In this document: positions 1 through 7,931 of the stretch, one piece after another
Layout of the letters: every line of letters begins with the position of its first letter
How positions within the stretch are numbered: position 1 is the stretch's first letter
NCBI GenBank assembly: GCA_033809415.1
Contig: JAPXLT010000101.1
Coordinates: 1-14,990 of the forward strand
Length of the DNA stretch: 14,990 bases
Origin: JAQVUB01 sp033809415
GTDB taxonomy: Bacteria > Verrucomicrobiota > Lentisphaeria > Oligosphaerales > Oligosphaeraceae
Direction of reading: 5' to 3'
The notes under the pieces: model-generated
What the model saw: the letters and a program-made list of their open reading frames with translations, nothing else
What the model was told of the DNA's origin: nothing
Databases searched by the model: none
Translations under genes and position numbers: made by a program

Positions 1-5
1 GGGGA

Positions 6-37
6 CAGGGTGCAGGGTGCAGGGGGCAGGGGGCAGG
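6..37 (+). repeat. 7-bp G-rich tandem repeat, potential G-quadruplex
   Basis: There are about 4.5 tandem copies of CAGGGTG/CAGGGGG. The + strand carries four runs of three or more G (starting at 8, 15, 22 and 29), separated by loops of TGCA, TGCA and CA. This fits the canonical G-quadruplex pattern. The same GGGTGCA unit recurs inverted at 185-198 and in the composite repeat near 14698. Folding is inferred, not shown. Confidence 0.75.
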
Positions 38-198
38 ATAGACAGAACACGAAAGCGCTGTGCACCCGTCGGACGGGTCGGACGGGTCGGACGGGTCGGA
101 CGGGTCGGACGGGTCGGACGGGTCGGACGGGTCGGACAAGTCGGACGGGTCGGACAAGTCGGACGGGCGAAGGATATCCCTAACGCACCCTGCACCCT
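7..198. repeat. 14-bp perfect inverted repeat around a minisatellite
   Basis: AGGGTGCAGGGTGC at 7-20 is the exact reverse complement of GCACCCTGCACCCT at 185-198. The 9-bp minisatellite lies between the arms, so it could sit in the loop of a cruciform or long hairpin. No coding function is supported; the frames that stay open here do so only because the repeat lacks stop codons. Confidence 0.7.
68..164 (+). repeat. 9-bp minisatellite (GGGTCGGAC)
   Basis: One partial and ten full copies of a 9-bp unit run head to tail. Seven are GGGTCGGAC, an eighth GGGTCGGAC lies further along, and two have AAG in place of GGG (138-146 and 156-164). The period is a multiple of three, so all frames stay open and give low-complexity peptides such as (GSD)n. 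I treat it as non-coding: no gene-like sequence or ribosome binding site accompanies it. A two- to three-unit version of the same motif lies near 8129-8152. Confidence 0.9.
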
Positions 199-212
199 AC
201 GACAGTTCAGGC

Positions 213-340
213 ATCGCAACCGGGACGGTCGCGCCACTCTTTCAATCGCAACCGGGACGGTCGCGCCACTCTTTCAATCGCAACCGGGACGGTCGCGCCG
301 CTCTTTAAATCGCAACCGGGACGGTCGCGCTACTTTTTAG
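213..340 (+). repeat. Four tandem 32-bp repeats with a hairpin core
   Basis: Four copies with an exact 32-bp period start at 213, 245, 277 and 309. Each carries CAACCGGGACGGTCGCGC followed by a pyrimidine-rich ACTCTTT tail. The core ACCG-GGA-CGGT is a short inverted repeat with a GGA triloop. Copies 1 and 2 are almost identical; copies 3 and 4 diverge at the tail (CTTTAAA, then CTTTTTAG). There are no spacers, so it is not a CRISPR array. Single copies of the same element lie at 8209-8236 and, inverted, at about 14663-14691. The array ends about 14 bp before the ribosome binding site of the first gene, so it probably lies in that gene's leader or promoter region. Confidence 0.9.
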
Positions 341-367
341 CCACGGTCTATCTGAAGGGGGAATGCA

Positions 368-1852
368 ATGGATGAGAAGCAAGTTTTGATTGGTTGGAGC
401 CGGCGTGATGTTTCCACCACGCAGCCAGTAGGAATCCATGGTCAATTTTATCTTCGTTTGTCTGAGGGTGTCAAGGATCCTGTCATGGTGACCGCGCTGG
501 CCATCGACAACGGCAGCGATGCGGGTATATTTTTGTCCATGGACGGAGTGGGGATTTACGCCCACAATATCAAAGACATTCGGGCTAAGGTACGCACGCT
601 TTCCCCTGATCTCCCGGTGGAAAAAGTGATCTTCAACGCCACTCACGCACATACCGGAGGCGATCTGCGACCTGCCGAAGACGATGACTTCCCCTGTGAG
701 TTGCCCAGAATGCCCGGCGCTGAATATCAGGAGTTTTTTGCTTCACAGGCGGCAGAGGCTATTGTCGAAGCATGGCAACAGCGGAAACCGGGGCAACTGG
801 CCTGGGGTTTTGGCTATGCCACAACCAGCTGCAGTCGGCGTGTGGTCTATTTTGACGACACTTCAAAGCGTCCTGACGCAGTGCTGAGACCCGGGTTGAT
901 GGTCAATGGAAACGCTGTGATGTACGGCAATACCAATGATCCGCAATTCAGCCATTTCGAGGCCGGCGCAGACCCCTATGTCAATCTTCTTTTCACTTAT
1001 ACATTGGAAGGCAAACTGACTGGGGCGGTGATCAATGTCCCCTGCCCTTCGCAATGTTCAATGCATGATTGGAACTTGACTGCAGATTACTGGCATGAAG
1101 TGAGACAGAACATACGGCAACAATATGGCGATGATATTTTCATTCTGCCCCAATGCGCCGCCGCCGGCGACCTCGAAACCATCAATTTGCACTACAAGGC
1201 GGCGCATCAGCGACGCCTGAAGCTTAAAGGAACGACTCAACGCCAGGAAATTGCCGATCGCATTACGGCGGCTTTCAGCGAAGTCCTCGACTGGGCCAGT
1301 CAAGACCGCAGAAGCAAGGTTGTGATACGCCATAAGACACGCACCGTGCATTTATCCAAACGGCGGATCAGCAAAGAAATCTATGAGCAGGAAAAGGCAA
1401 ATCTGGAAGCGCTCGAAGCAAAACCATTTGTCACCGACACCGGGACGGCCAAGGAGCGCCTGGTGCAGAATTCCATACTTTGCAGCCAACGCAACCGTTG
1501 CAAAAAGGTCATCGAGCGTTATGAAAGTCAGGATAACGAACCAAAGCTACCGATGGAGATGCACGTCATCCGGATCGGTGATATAGCATTTGCCAGCAAT
1601 CGCTTCGAACTCTACATGGATTTCATGCATCGCATCCAGGCACAGAGTCCGGCAGTGCAGACTTTCATCATCCAATTAGCCGGCACCGAAGTTGGCTCCG
1701 GAGGCGGATCATATCTGGCCACTGAACGGGCAGTCGCCGGAAAAGGCTACAGCGCTACCCAATACTGCAACCTGGTCAGCCCCGAAGGCGGACAGGAACT
1801 GGTAAAAGAAACCGTGGCGGACTTGAAAGAACTGTGGGGTATCGAGCCCTAA
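368..1852 (+). CDS. Neutral/alkaline ceramidase-fold hydrolase-like protein
   Basis: The 494-residue product resembles the N-terminal domain family of neutral/alkaline non-lysosomal ceramidases, zinc amidases. The N-terminal part ends in NATHAHTGGD (residues 90-99), matching the family's ATHTHSGPGG motif with its zinc-ligand His. NVPCPSQ (223-229) followed by TADYW (238-242) stands where ceramidases have a second His motif. Near the C-terminus are FELYMDF with E414 and YLATE (449-453), candidate equivalents of the remaining zinc ligands. The ceramidase GDxSPN segment that carries the nucleophilic Ser reads GDLETI here (267-272), so ceramide cleavage by the known mechanism is doubtful. No signal peptide is visible, which suggests a cytoplasmic protein. 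The ATG at 368 follows AAGGGGG (355-361) by 6 nt. It probably heads an operon with the next two genes. The family call is from remembered motifs; the substrate is unknown. Confidence 0.85.
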   Translation: MDEKQVLIGWSRRDVSTTQPVGIHGQFYLRLSEGVKDPVMVTALAIDNGSDAGIFLSMDGVGIYAHNIKDIRAKVRTLSPDLPVEKVIFNATHAHTGGDLRPAEDDDFPCELPRMPGAEYQEFFASQAAEAIVEAWQQRKPGQLAWGFGYATTSCSRRVVYFDDTSKRPDAVLRPGLMVNGNAVMYGNTNDPQFSHFEAGADPYVNLLFTYTLEGKLTGAVINVPCPSQCSMHDWNLTADYWHEVRQNIRQQYGDDIFILPQCAAAGDLETINLHYKAAHQRRLKLKGTTQRQEIADRITAAFSEVLDWASQDRRSKVVIRHKTRTVHLSKRRISKEIYEQEKANLEALEAKPFVTDTGTAKERLVQNSILCSQRNRCKKVIERYESQDNEPKLPMEMHVIRIGDIAFASNRFELYMDFMHRIQAQSPAVQTFIIQLAGTEVGSGGGSYLATERAVAGKGYSATQYCNLVSPEGGQELVKETVADLKELWGIEP

Positions 1853-1979
1853 ACACTTTAAACTATTTGTTTGACGAATATACTATAAAAAGTTGCCGCC
1901 GATTCTTGTCCCTGTTCCTCGCCCATAAAAGTGACGATGTGTTCTTTTACTTCACGGGTTTAAGGTTGGAGAAATAACG

Positions 1980-3731
1980 ATGCACTGGACTCAAACCATG
2001 CGTGCTGTAAACTGGTCGTTCAAACGCTGTTTGAATAATTTAAGCAGCATGACCGCACCCTGTATGGACCCCGTATATATCGGAATTCAGCCCGACGAGA
2101 TCATCCGGGAGAATCTGGAAAAATTGCGCGCCTGTGGTCTTGACACTCTGCTGATTGAAGGCTTGCGAAGGCTAATGCTTTACGAAAAATTAGGCATCAG
2201 TGCGCAAGTCCGGGCGGATATTGCACATGCCGTGGAATTGGCACATGAATACGGCATGAAGGTCATCTATCACTCTACATGCACCTTTGCAGAACCAAAT
2301 CTTGACGATTTTTCAGCGCAGGATCGCGCCATGCTGGCAATCGACGGACGTACCGGCAAAGAAGCATATATCGAAGGTTGGGACGGTTGGTTTCTGTGGT
2401 GTTTCAACAACCCGGATTTCCGGGAGAAATATTATCATCTCACACGCGCAATGGTCAAAGAAACGAAGGTCGATGGCTTGATGACGGATGAAGTCAATTT
2501 CCGAGCCAGCGCCTATCAGTGTGTTTGCCCGCATTGTCTGGCTCAGTTCGGCGGTCCGATGCCGGAGGTGGATTACGAAAATCCACGCTGGCTTGATTGG
2601 CTCCGTTTCCGGCTGCGTTCAACCGGCGATTTTTATGAGGGTCTTCGCCGTGCCATTGATTTCCTTCCGCTGTTGGGCTGTAAAAACGATGAACCCAACT
2701 CCCTGCAAAGTCAAGTCTACGGGGAAAACAATGACGAGCGAATGCGGGGAACCAGTATTCTGTTTACGGAAATCTGTACCCGTGATTTGCGCAAGAAGAT
2801 GCATGTCGAAGCAATCAACTGTGCGGCTTATCAAGGTTTAAAAAATTATTGGGATGTCCCTTGTTTTATTTTCGGCATAGTGGATTCTCATCATGTGGAT
2901 TTTCTCTATGGCATGCAAGTCAGCCATGCAGGACGCCCTTGGATTTGCGGCAGAGCTCTGATGGAGCGAAGTCTTTCACCGGAAGACAACCTTACCGATA
3001 ATGACGAGGATATGGCTGCATGGAAGAAGAATTTTGACTGGGAAAACCAGTACAGGGAACTATTAGCTCAATCGACCCGTCCGGCAGCCAAAATCGCTTT
3101 ATTGCTTTCTGCCGCAACCCGTGATCTTTACAAGGGTGAAATCAATGACGTCACCGAAGAAACTTTCCAGGATGGGGGGTTCGTGGCGGAATTTCACGGT
3201 TGGAGCCGAGCGCTCAGTGAAAATCATCTTCCCTATGCGGTCATTACTGAATATGAGTTGACGCCCGAACGTCTGAATGCTTTTGATGTATTGATTCTGC
3301 CACATGCGGTCTGCTTGCCCGATTTAGATTTCGAAAAAATTTCCTGCCGCATTCTTGCGACCGGCGATACTGGGTTGCGCGGTCTTGACGGCATGAAACG
3401 TGCTAAACCTTTGTTTGCGTCGCGTCTGCCTTTGCAGCAATTTGACGTGCAAGAGTTGTTGACGCTGAAACATCCTTTGCAGGTGACTAACGCCCCATCA
3501 TCCTTATTGGTCAGACCAGTTGTTTCCCCGGATGGAATGCTGGTTCATCTGGTGACAGGAAGCGATGTTTTCGAGCAGGAACAATGGATTTTCAAGGCGG
3601 AAGGAATGACAGAAGGGTATTTGACTTCGCCATCCCGCCCGGAAGCGCAACCCCTTCGTATCACGGATGGAGAATTTTACATTTCCCCTGAAACAATCGG
3701 ACAATACGCCCTGCTGATTCTGAAAAGATAA
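1980..3731 (+). CDS. TIM-barrel glycoside hydrolase-like protein (cytoplasmic)
   Basis: The 583-residue protein has no signal peptide. Residues 30-240 look like a (beta/alpha)8 glycosidase barrel: a helix-strand start (ACGLDTLLIEGLRR), HEYGMKVIYHS at 89-99, a Trp-rich segment (WDGWFLWCFNNPDF) and DGLMTDEVNF, where D170-E171 are candidate catalytic acids at a strand end. A Cys cluster, CVCPHC (181-186), follows at once. From about residue 370 the pattern AKIALLLSAATRD...FDVLILPHAVCLPD suggests the Rossmann-like domain seen in beta-galactosidase trimerisation domains, and a short beta domain ends the protein. I take it as a distant GH42 or hypothetical glycosyl hydrolase 6-type enzyme; the family is not certain. 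The ATG at 1980 follows GGAG (1968-1971) by 8 nt. The gap to the upstream gene is 127 bp and to the downstream gene 59 bp, which fits one operon. Confidence 0.8.
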   Translation: MHWTQTMRAVNWSFKRCLNNLSSMTAPCMDPVYIGIQPDEIIRENLEKLRACGLDTLLIEGLRRLMLYEKLGISAQVRADIAHAVELAHEYGMKVIYHSTCTFAEPNLDDFSAQDRAMLAIDGRTGKEAYIEGWDGWFLWCFNNPDFREKYYHLTRAMVKETKVDGLMTDEVNFRASAYQCVCPHCLAQFGGPMPEVDYENPRWLDWLRFRLRSTGDFYEGLRRAIDFLPLLGCKNDEPNSLQSQVYGENNDERMRGTSILFTEICTRDLRKKMHVEAINCAAYQGLKNYWDVPCFIFGIVDSHHVDFLYGMQVSHAGRPWICGRALMERSLSPEDNLTDNDEDMAAWKKNFDWENQYRELLAQSTRPAAKIALLLSAATRDLYKGEINDVTEETFQDGGFVAEFHGWSRALSENHLPYAVITEYELTPERLNAFDVLILPHAVCLPDLDFEKISCRILATGDTGLRGLDGMKRAKPLFASRLPLQQFDVQELLTLKHPLQVTNAPSSLLVRPVVSPDGMLVHLVTGSDVFEQEQWIFKAEGMTEGYLTSPSRPEAQPLRITDGEFYISPETIGQYALLILKR

Positions 3732-3790
3732 TGTTGCTTTTCAACCACATCTTACCCGGATTATTAATGCAGGAACAATGGAGGTATCCC

Positions 3791-6700
3791 ATGCAAAAGG
3801 TCTTTTTGATTCTGAGTCTTTGCCTCGCCCTGTATGCGTCTGGCGCCGTATCCGAGCTCACGCTGATCCGCCTGCCGCCCATGCCCGACGCCCCGCAGAT
3901 CGATGGGCGGGTCGCCGACCAGGAGTGGCGCCACGCCTCGACGACCTTCGGCGGGATTTCAAACATCAGCGGCCTGATGACCGCACGGAAAAATAATTTC
4001 CGCTTCGGGTACGACAAGAATTGTCTCTACTTTTCCGTCACCAGCGAAATGCCGATCCCCCCGCAGCGTCTGACTCCGGAGGATCAGGTCGAACTGACGC
4101 TGCTGCCGCCAGGTGCGGAGCGACCCCTGCGCTTCCGCTTCCATTCGGACGCCTCCCTCGATAGTCTGCCGGACGGAGTCAGGGCCGCCAGCAGTTTTGC
4201 GCCGGATTTGCTGACCAGCAACCGCGGAACCTGCTGGACGCTCGAGGCGGCCATTCCGTTGACCGCATTGAATGTCCAAGGCATTGAAGACAATCAGAAA
4301 TGGGGTCTCCAGATGGCCCGGCACTGGTCCAGCCAGCCGGAGACCGGCTTCTGGCATCAGCCGAAGAACGACGCCGTTTTGGGCACCTTCATCCCGGATG
4401 CAAAGGCACCCGCCGTCAGCTTCGATGGTTTCGGATTCGGGGAATATGAAGCGACCGGAAACTATATCTGGAGCTACCGCAGCGAAAACTCCACCTCCGC
4501 AGAATTTCATCTGGCCTCGGGCTGCTATGTCGTCGGCATCGAGGGTGCCCCGACACTCGATATCGAAAACCCGGATCTGATCGGCAAGGCGCGTAAAATC
4601 AACATTGGCCCCGTTGGCATGAAATACTGGGTGGCTCCGGGCGCCAGCGAGGAATTCAATTTATATATGATGGCTCAATTCCCCGGCAAGCCGCGCCTGC
4701 TTTATTCCTTGGTCGAGGATGTGGTCAGCAAAACCGTTTATTACACCCGGGCGATGTTCTGGGATGTCAGAGCGGCGAAGCGGACTGCTGTCTGGAAGGA
4801 TGAACTCGGCCTTCCCTATCTCTGCGCCGGCTTCTATCCCTCCTATGGCAATTTGCTCCGAGTCGCCGCAGTATTCAATGCCAAGCTGCCTTGCGTCAAG
4901 ACGGATATCACTGTCAAAGGCGCCACAGGCAAAGTCTGGAAAACCTTTCGACATGCGGACTTTGGCAGGCCGCTCGAGGACTTCGAGGACTCGACCATCC
5001 TGCCGGACCTGCCTCTCGGCGAATACATAGTCACCATGGAAGCCACTGCCGAAGACGGCAAAGTCTACACCCATGAGCGCACCTTCGCCATACGGAAGTT
5101 CCCCTGGCAGAATCTAGGCATCGGAGAGGAGCGCGTCATCATACCCCCGTTTAAGCCGCTGACGGTCAACGAAGCGGACAAAGAAGTCCATGCCCTGCTC
5201 ACTGGCTACAGACTCAATGGCGCACTCTGGGATGCCGTCTATGCCGATGGGGAGAACATCCTGGCGGCGCCGGTCGAGTTCCGGCTCGAAGGCGAAGCTT
5301 TTACCCCGGGTGAAATTCGCTTGATCGAGAAGGCGCCCGACCGGGTCATCTGGCAGAGCGCGGTCTCCCGTGGCCCGGTCAAATTAGAACTGCGCCAGGA
5401 ATACGACTATGACGGCTTTTGCAAAGTCATTCTGAAAGTCATCCCGGAGGGTAAAGTCAAAGTAGGCAGTTTCCAGTTTCTGCTGCCCCTACAGGATCAG
5501 TATGTTGCACTATATAATACGCTGGACAAAGTCGGCAGCCATGCCACCTTTGCACCAAGCTTGGCTGTACCTTCAGGCGAAGGCGTTCTGACTTTGCCGG
5601 CTGTCCAGACCCGCAAAGGCAAGCTGGAAAATTACTTCTGGTTCGGCGAGCAGTACAAGGGGCTGTGCTGGATGATCGACAATCAGCGTAATTTCTCCCT
5701 GAACCCGGAACAGGTGGCGCAGCGCCTCAGCCGCAAGGGCGATATTGTCACCTATACCATTGACATCGTCAATCAGGCAACTGTCTGGGAAAAGCCGTTC
5801 GAGATCGTCATGGGTTTGCAGGCAACCCCGGTAAAACCTCAACCGGAGGGATATCGCAAAATTGGCGAATTCATGTATGATTATCCACCGCCGGCGGGTG
5901 CCGACCATGCCGGCATGAACGGCGGAGGCAATGTCGCCGATGATATGTATTATCCGATCGGGGCAGTACCCAACAACGACTACAGTTACACCGAATTTCT
6001 GATGAAATCACGCGACAATCCGCCATCGAAAGCCGAACGCAGAGCCTTCACGGATGCTTATTTAGCCCGCAATCTCGATTGGATTAAAAAGAATTGGCCG
6101 ATGCAGGATCTGCACGTTCTTCGTCACAAGCTGTTCACTCACCGTCAATATGGAAGAAAATACTTTCTCCTGTATCACGATCCCGCGCTGTATTCCTTCC
6201 GCTGGCCGGAAGCGGAGATGTATAAGGCGGAATGGCTGCCCTGGGATTATCCGGTCGATGACGCCGCCAACGAATATATTGCCACCCATACGAAGGAATA
6301 CATTGATAAAATGTTGTATGAGATGCGCAATGAAGCCCGTCAGGGCTATGACGGCATGAATTTCGATTGCTTTGCGCTGGGTGGCGGCTTTAACACCGTT
6401 ATCGGTGCCGGGGTACGTTACAAGCCCGGCAAAGTCCCCTTTATCCATAATCAGAATATGCTATCAATCGCACCGCCTGGAATTCATGGCGGCAGATCGC
6501 TGTTCACCTGGCGGGACTTGTGCAAGCGCACCGCGACGATGCTGTTGCAAGAAAACAAGCTGGTGTACGGGTGCCCCTGGGTGGAGTTGCATGCCACTGC
6601 TGCCCAATGTGTGCCGGTCACCGCCTTCTGCTCGACTACCATCACTTGGGAGCGCAGCAGTGCCGGCGGGCTGTACCAGAACCGTTATCCGGAGAGCTAT

Positions 6701-7201
6701 ATCCTGGCTGACACCGTCGGCACCCAGTCCGGCATTGTTCCCCGTGTTATCGTCTCCACCAAGGGTGCCATCGCGGGAATCACTCCTGAGGAGGAGGTTA
6801 AAACGATGATTGCCATCTCGTTTGGGTATGCCCTGATGAATCATTGCGATCAGGGAGTCATTCGCGGTCAGAAGGATTACGCCTATGCCAGAGACACTAT
6901 TTTCACCTTCGGTTACGGAAACCCTGAAGTCAAAATTTATCCATTCTGGGGGAAGGAACCCCAGCCGGTGCGTTGCCAGGCATCGGGGGTCCGTCTGACA
7001 TCGGTCGTCCGGCCCGATGGTCAGACTCTGGTGATGATCGGGAATCTTGGCGATGAAGTCACAGCAACTCTGGACCTGGCAGGACTGGGCTACGACCGCC
7101 TCAAAATCACCGATCTTTACGCCGACAAAGAACTGGCCGAACCCGTTGTATCGGTTGCCCAGCATGGCTATGCCCTGCTGAAAATTGAAAAACAGCCTTA
7201 A
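3791..7201 (+). CDS. Secreted CBM9-like + DUF6067/GH123-like glycoside hydrolase
   Basis: I start this protein at the ATG at 3791 (1136 residues), because GGAGGT (3780-3785) precedes it by 5 nt and a signal peptide follows directly (MQKVFLILSLCLALYASGAVS). The frame is open back to an ATG at 3731, but that start has no ribosome site. Residues 30-215 look like a CBM9-type carbohydrate-binding domain (APQIDGRVADQEW, then FRFGYDKNCLYFSV). A beta-sandwich spans about 340-435. Residues 445-690 match the DUF6067/GH123 N-terminal pattern: IIPPFKPLTV, NGALWDAVYADGENILAAPV, FWFGEQYKGLCWMIDN and GLQATPVKPQP. A probable barrel follows to about 1050, with YDGMNFD (853-859) at a strand end, then a beta-rich C-terminus. 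The catalytic residues are not resolved. The protein probably acts on extracellular glycans. Its codons look more GC-rich than those of the downstream genes. Confidence 0.85.
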   Translation: MQKVFLILSLCLALYASGAVSELTLIRLPPMPDAPQIDGRVADQEWRHASTTFGGISNISGLMTARKNNFRFGYDKNCLYFSVTSEMPIPPQRLTPEDQVELTLLPPGAERPLRFRFHSDASLDSLPDGVRAASSFAPDLLTSNRGTCWTLEAAIPLTALNVQGIEDNQKWGLQMARHWSSQPETGFWHQPKNDAVLGTFIPDAKAPAVSFDGFGFGEYEATGNYIWSYRSENSTSAEFHLASGCYVVGIEGAPTLDIENPDLIGKARKINIGPVGMKYWVAPGASEEFNLYMMAQFPGKPRLLYSLVEDVVSKTVYYTRAMFWDVRAAKRTAVWKDELGLPYLCAGFYPSYGNLLRVAAVFNAKLPCVKTDITVKGATGKVWKTFRHADFGRPLEDFEDSTILPDLPLGEYIVTMEATAEDGKVYTHERTFAIRKFPWQNLGIGEERVIIPPFKPLTVNEADKEVHALLTGYRLNGALWDAVYADGENILAAPVEFRLEGEAFTPGEIRLIEKAPDRVIWQSAVSRGPVKLELRQEYDYDGFCKVILKVIPEGKVKVGSFQFLLPLQDQYVALYNTLDKVGSHATFAPSLAVPSGEGVLTLPAVQTRKGKLENYFWFGEQYKGLCWMIDNQRNFSLNPEQVAQRLSRKGDIVTYTIDIVNQATVWEKPFEIVMGLQATPVKPQPEGYRKIGEFMYDYPPPAGADHAGMNGGGNVADDMYYPIGAVPNNDYSYTEFLMKSRDNPPSKAERRAFTDAYLARNLDWIKKNWPMQDLHVLRHKLFTHRQYGRKYFLLYHDPALYSFRWPEAEMYKAEWLPWDYPVDDAANEYIATHTKEYIDKMLYEMRNEARQGYDGMNFDCFALGGGFNTVIGAGVRYKPGKVPFIHNQNMLSIAPPGIHGGRSLFTWRDLCKRTATMLLQENKLVYGCPWVELHATAAQCVPVTAFCSTTITWERSSAGGLYQNRYPESYILADTVGTQSGIVPRVIVSTKGAIAGITPEEEVKTMIAISFGYALMNHCDQGVIRGQKDYAYARDTIFTFGYGNPEVKIYPFWGKEPQPVRCQASGVRLTSVVRPDGQTLVMIGNLGDEVTATLDLAGLGYDRLKITDLYADKELAEPVVSVAQHGYALLKIEKQP

Positions 7202-7408
7202 AAATGGAGAATAGTTAAACCGTGTCCAAAAAAGGTTCCGCGCCCATTTTATCCGCAGATTACGCAGATAGACGCCGATTTCCAGGATTAGGAGCTGTTA
7301 AAAAATTAAGTTTCAAATAACTGAATCTCTGTGAAGTTGCACTGGTACTATTTTTGTTTTTGAGATGATTCATTCAAGACCCGCTGATACTTATCCGGGT
7401 GGTTTTTC
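7202..7408. other. Spacer with an ATCCGCAGATTACGCAGA-type motif
   Basis: No gene is visible. No hairpin with a T-tract follows the stop at 7201, so where the upstream operon terminates is unclear. ATCCGCAGATTACGCAGATA at 7251-7270, with the following GACGCCGATTT, resembles a short intergenic motif that I recall seeing in many unrelated bacterial genomes. The recollection cannot be checked here. The rest is AT-rich with no clear structure. Confidence 0.5.
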
Positions 7409-7508
7409 GGCGCGAAGCGCCACACAAAAATAACCCCGGGTGAGGAAGCGCGGAGCGCGACGCAACCCGGGGTGGGGAACTCCCCTAAAAACCGCGCCCG
7501 GAGGGCGC
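7409..7508. repeat. REP-like cluster of four hairpins with mostly GRA triloops
   Basis: Perfect inverted repeats follow one another. GGCGC-GAA-GCGCC spans 7409-7421. ACCCCGGGT (7433-7441) pairs with ACCCGGGGT (7465-7473) around an inner GCGC-GGA-GCGC (7448-7458). GGGGA (7474-7478) pairs with TCCCC (7481-7485). GCGCCC-GGA-GGGCGC spans 7494-7508. The triloops GAA, GGA and GGA are alike. Dense GC-rich palindromes between genes are typical of REP/BIME elements moved by REP-associated tyrosine transposases. No such transposase is in the window, so the link is inference. Confidence 0.75.
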
Positions 7509-7601
7509 AACAACAAGTGGAAATGGCTCTTCCGGTTGCTCAAGGCTTCTCGACAAGACTACGTTTGTGTCGCCGGGCGCTGGTTCTTGGGTGCCGTCCA
7601 T

Positions 7602-7638
7602 CCCCGGTTCCCTCGCCCTCCGGGCTCGGTCACCGGGG
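7602..7638. repeat. Nested palindrome of the same type, opposite orientation
   Basis: CCCCGGT (7602-7608) pairs with ACCGGGG (7632-7638). Inside lies GCCC-TCC-GGGC (7615-7625). Its TCC loop is the complement of the GGA loops at 7409-7508, so this unit probably lies in the opposite orientation. A small AGCC-CTTC-GGCT hairpin follows at 7652-7663. Together with the upstream cluster this makes a repeat block of about 250 bp without a gene. Confidence 0.6.
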
Positions 7639-7663
7639 GTTATTATTGTGCAGCCCTTCGGCT

Positions 7664-7931
7664 AGAGGGTGCCATTGTGTTTTCACAAGTCGAATTTCAA
7701 CAATATAATTTTTCGCCACACTTAAATTCTTGCTTAGTAATCAGATGAAGAAAAAATAACGCTCGCTTTTTTTGAACCCGATGTTCAGTTATCTGAGTTT
7801 ACGTTTCCGGTTTCTTTTGGCTGCCTTTCTCTTGTTCTGTCAGTCGAGTATGGGCATACGCTCCTTTCAGAACAGGAGAAAAACAGCTTAAAATAATTCC
7901 AGAACTGTTGCCTTAATTTTTGAACAACTCT
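7664..7931. other. AT-rich spacer, no gene seen
   Basis: This stretch between the palindrome block and the composite repeat has no open frame with a ribosome site and no strong hairpin. I see nothing I can name in it. Confidence 0.5.

Noticed and set aside
213..340. CRISPR array
   Set aside because: The four 32-bp repeats are directly abutting with no spacers, and no cas gene is near.
17..340. Small proteins rich in GSD or VGR repeats
   Set aside because: The frames are open only because the 9-bp minisatellite lacks stops; there is no ribosome site and the sequence continues into non-coding repeats.
1871..1890. Promoter before the barrel gene (TTGACG with a nearby TATACT)
   Set aside because: The two boxes are only about 2 bp apart, so they cannot form a -35/-10 pair.
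3731..3790. Start of the CBM9/DUF6067 gene at 3731, overlapping the upstream stop by one base
   Set aside because: The 3791 start has GGAGGT at good distance and is followed at once by a signal peptide, which the longer form would bury 20 residues in.
6464..7165. A 233-residue reverse-strand protein
   Set aside because: It lies wholly inside the CBM9/DUF6067 gene, has no recognisable motif, and is best explained as a shadow of the GC-rich coding frame.
7440..7748. A 102-residue protein in the spacer after the CBM9 gene
   Set aside because: It runs through the nested palindromes and has no plausible start signal; similar translated spacers are known to be over-annotated as hypothetical proteins.
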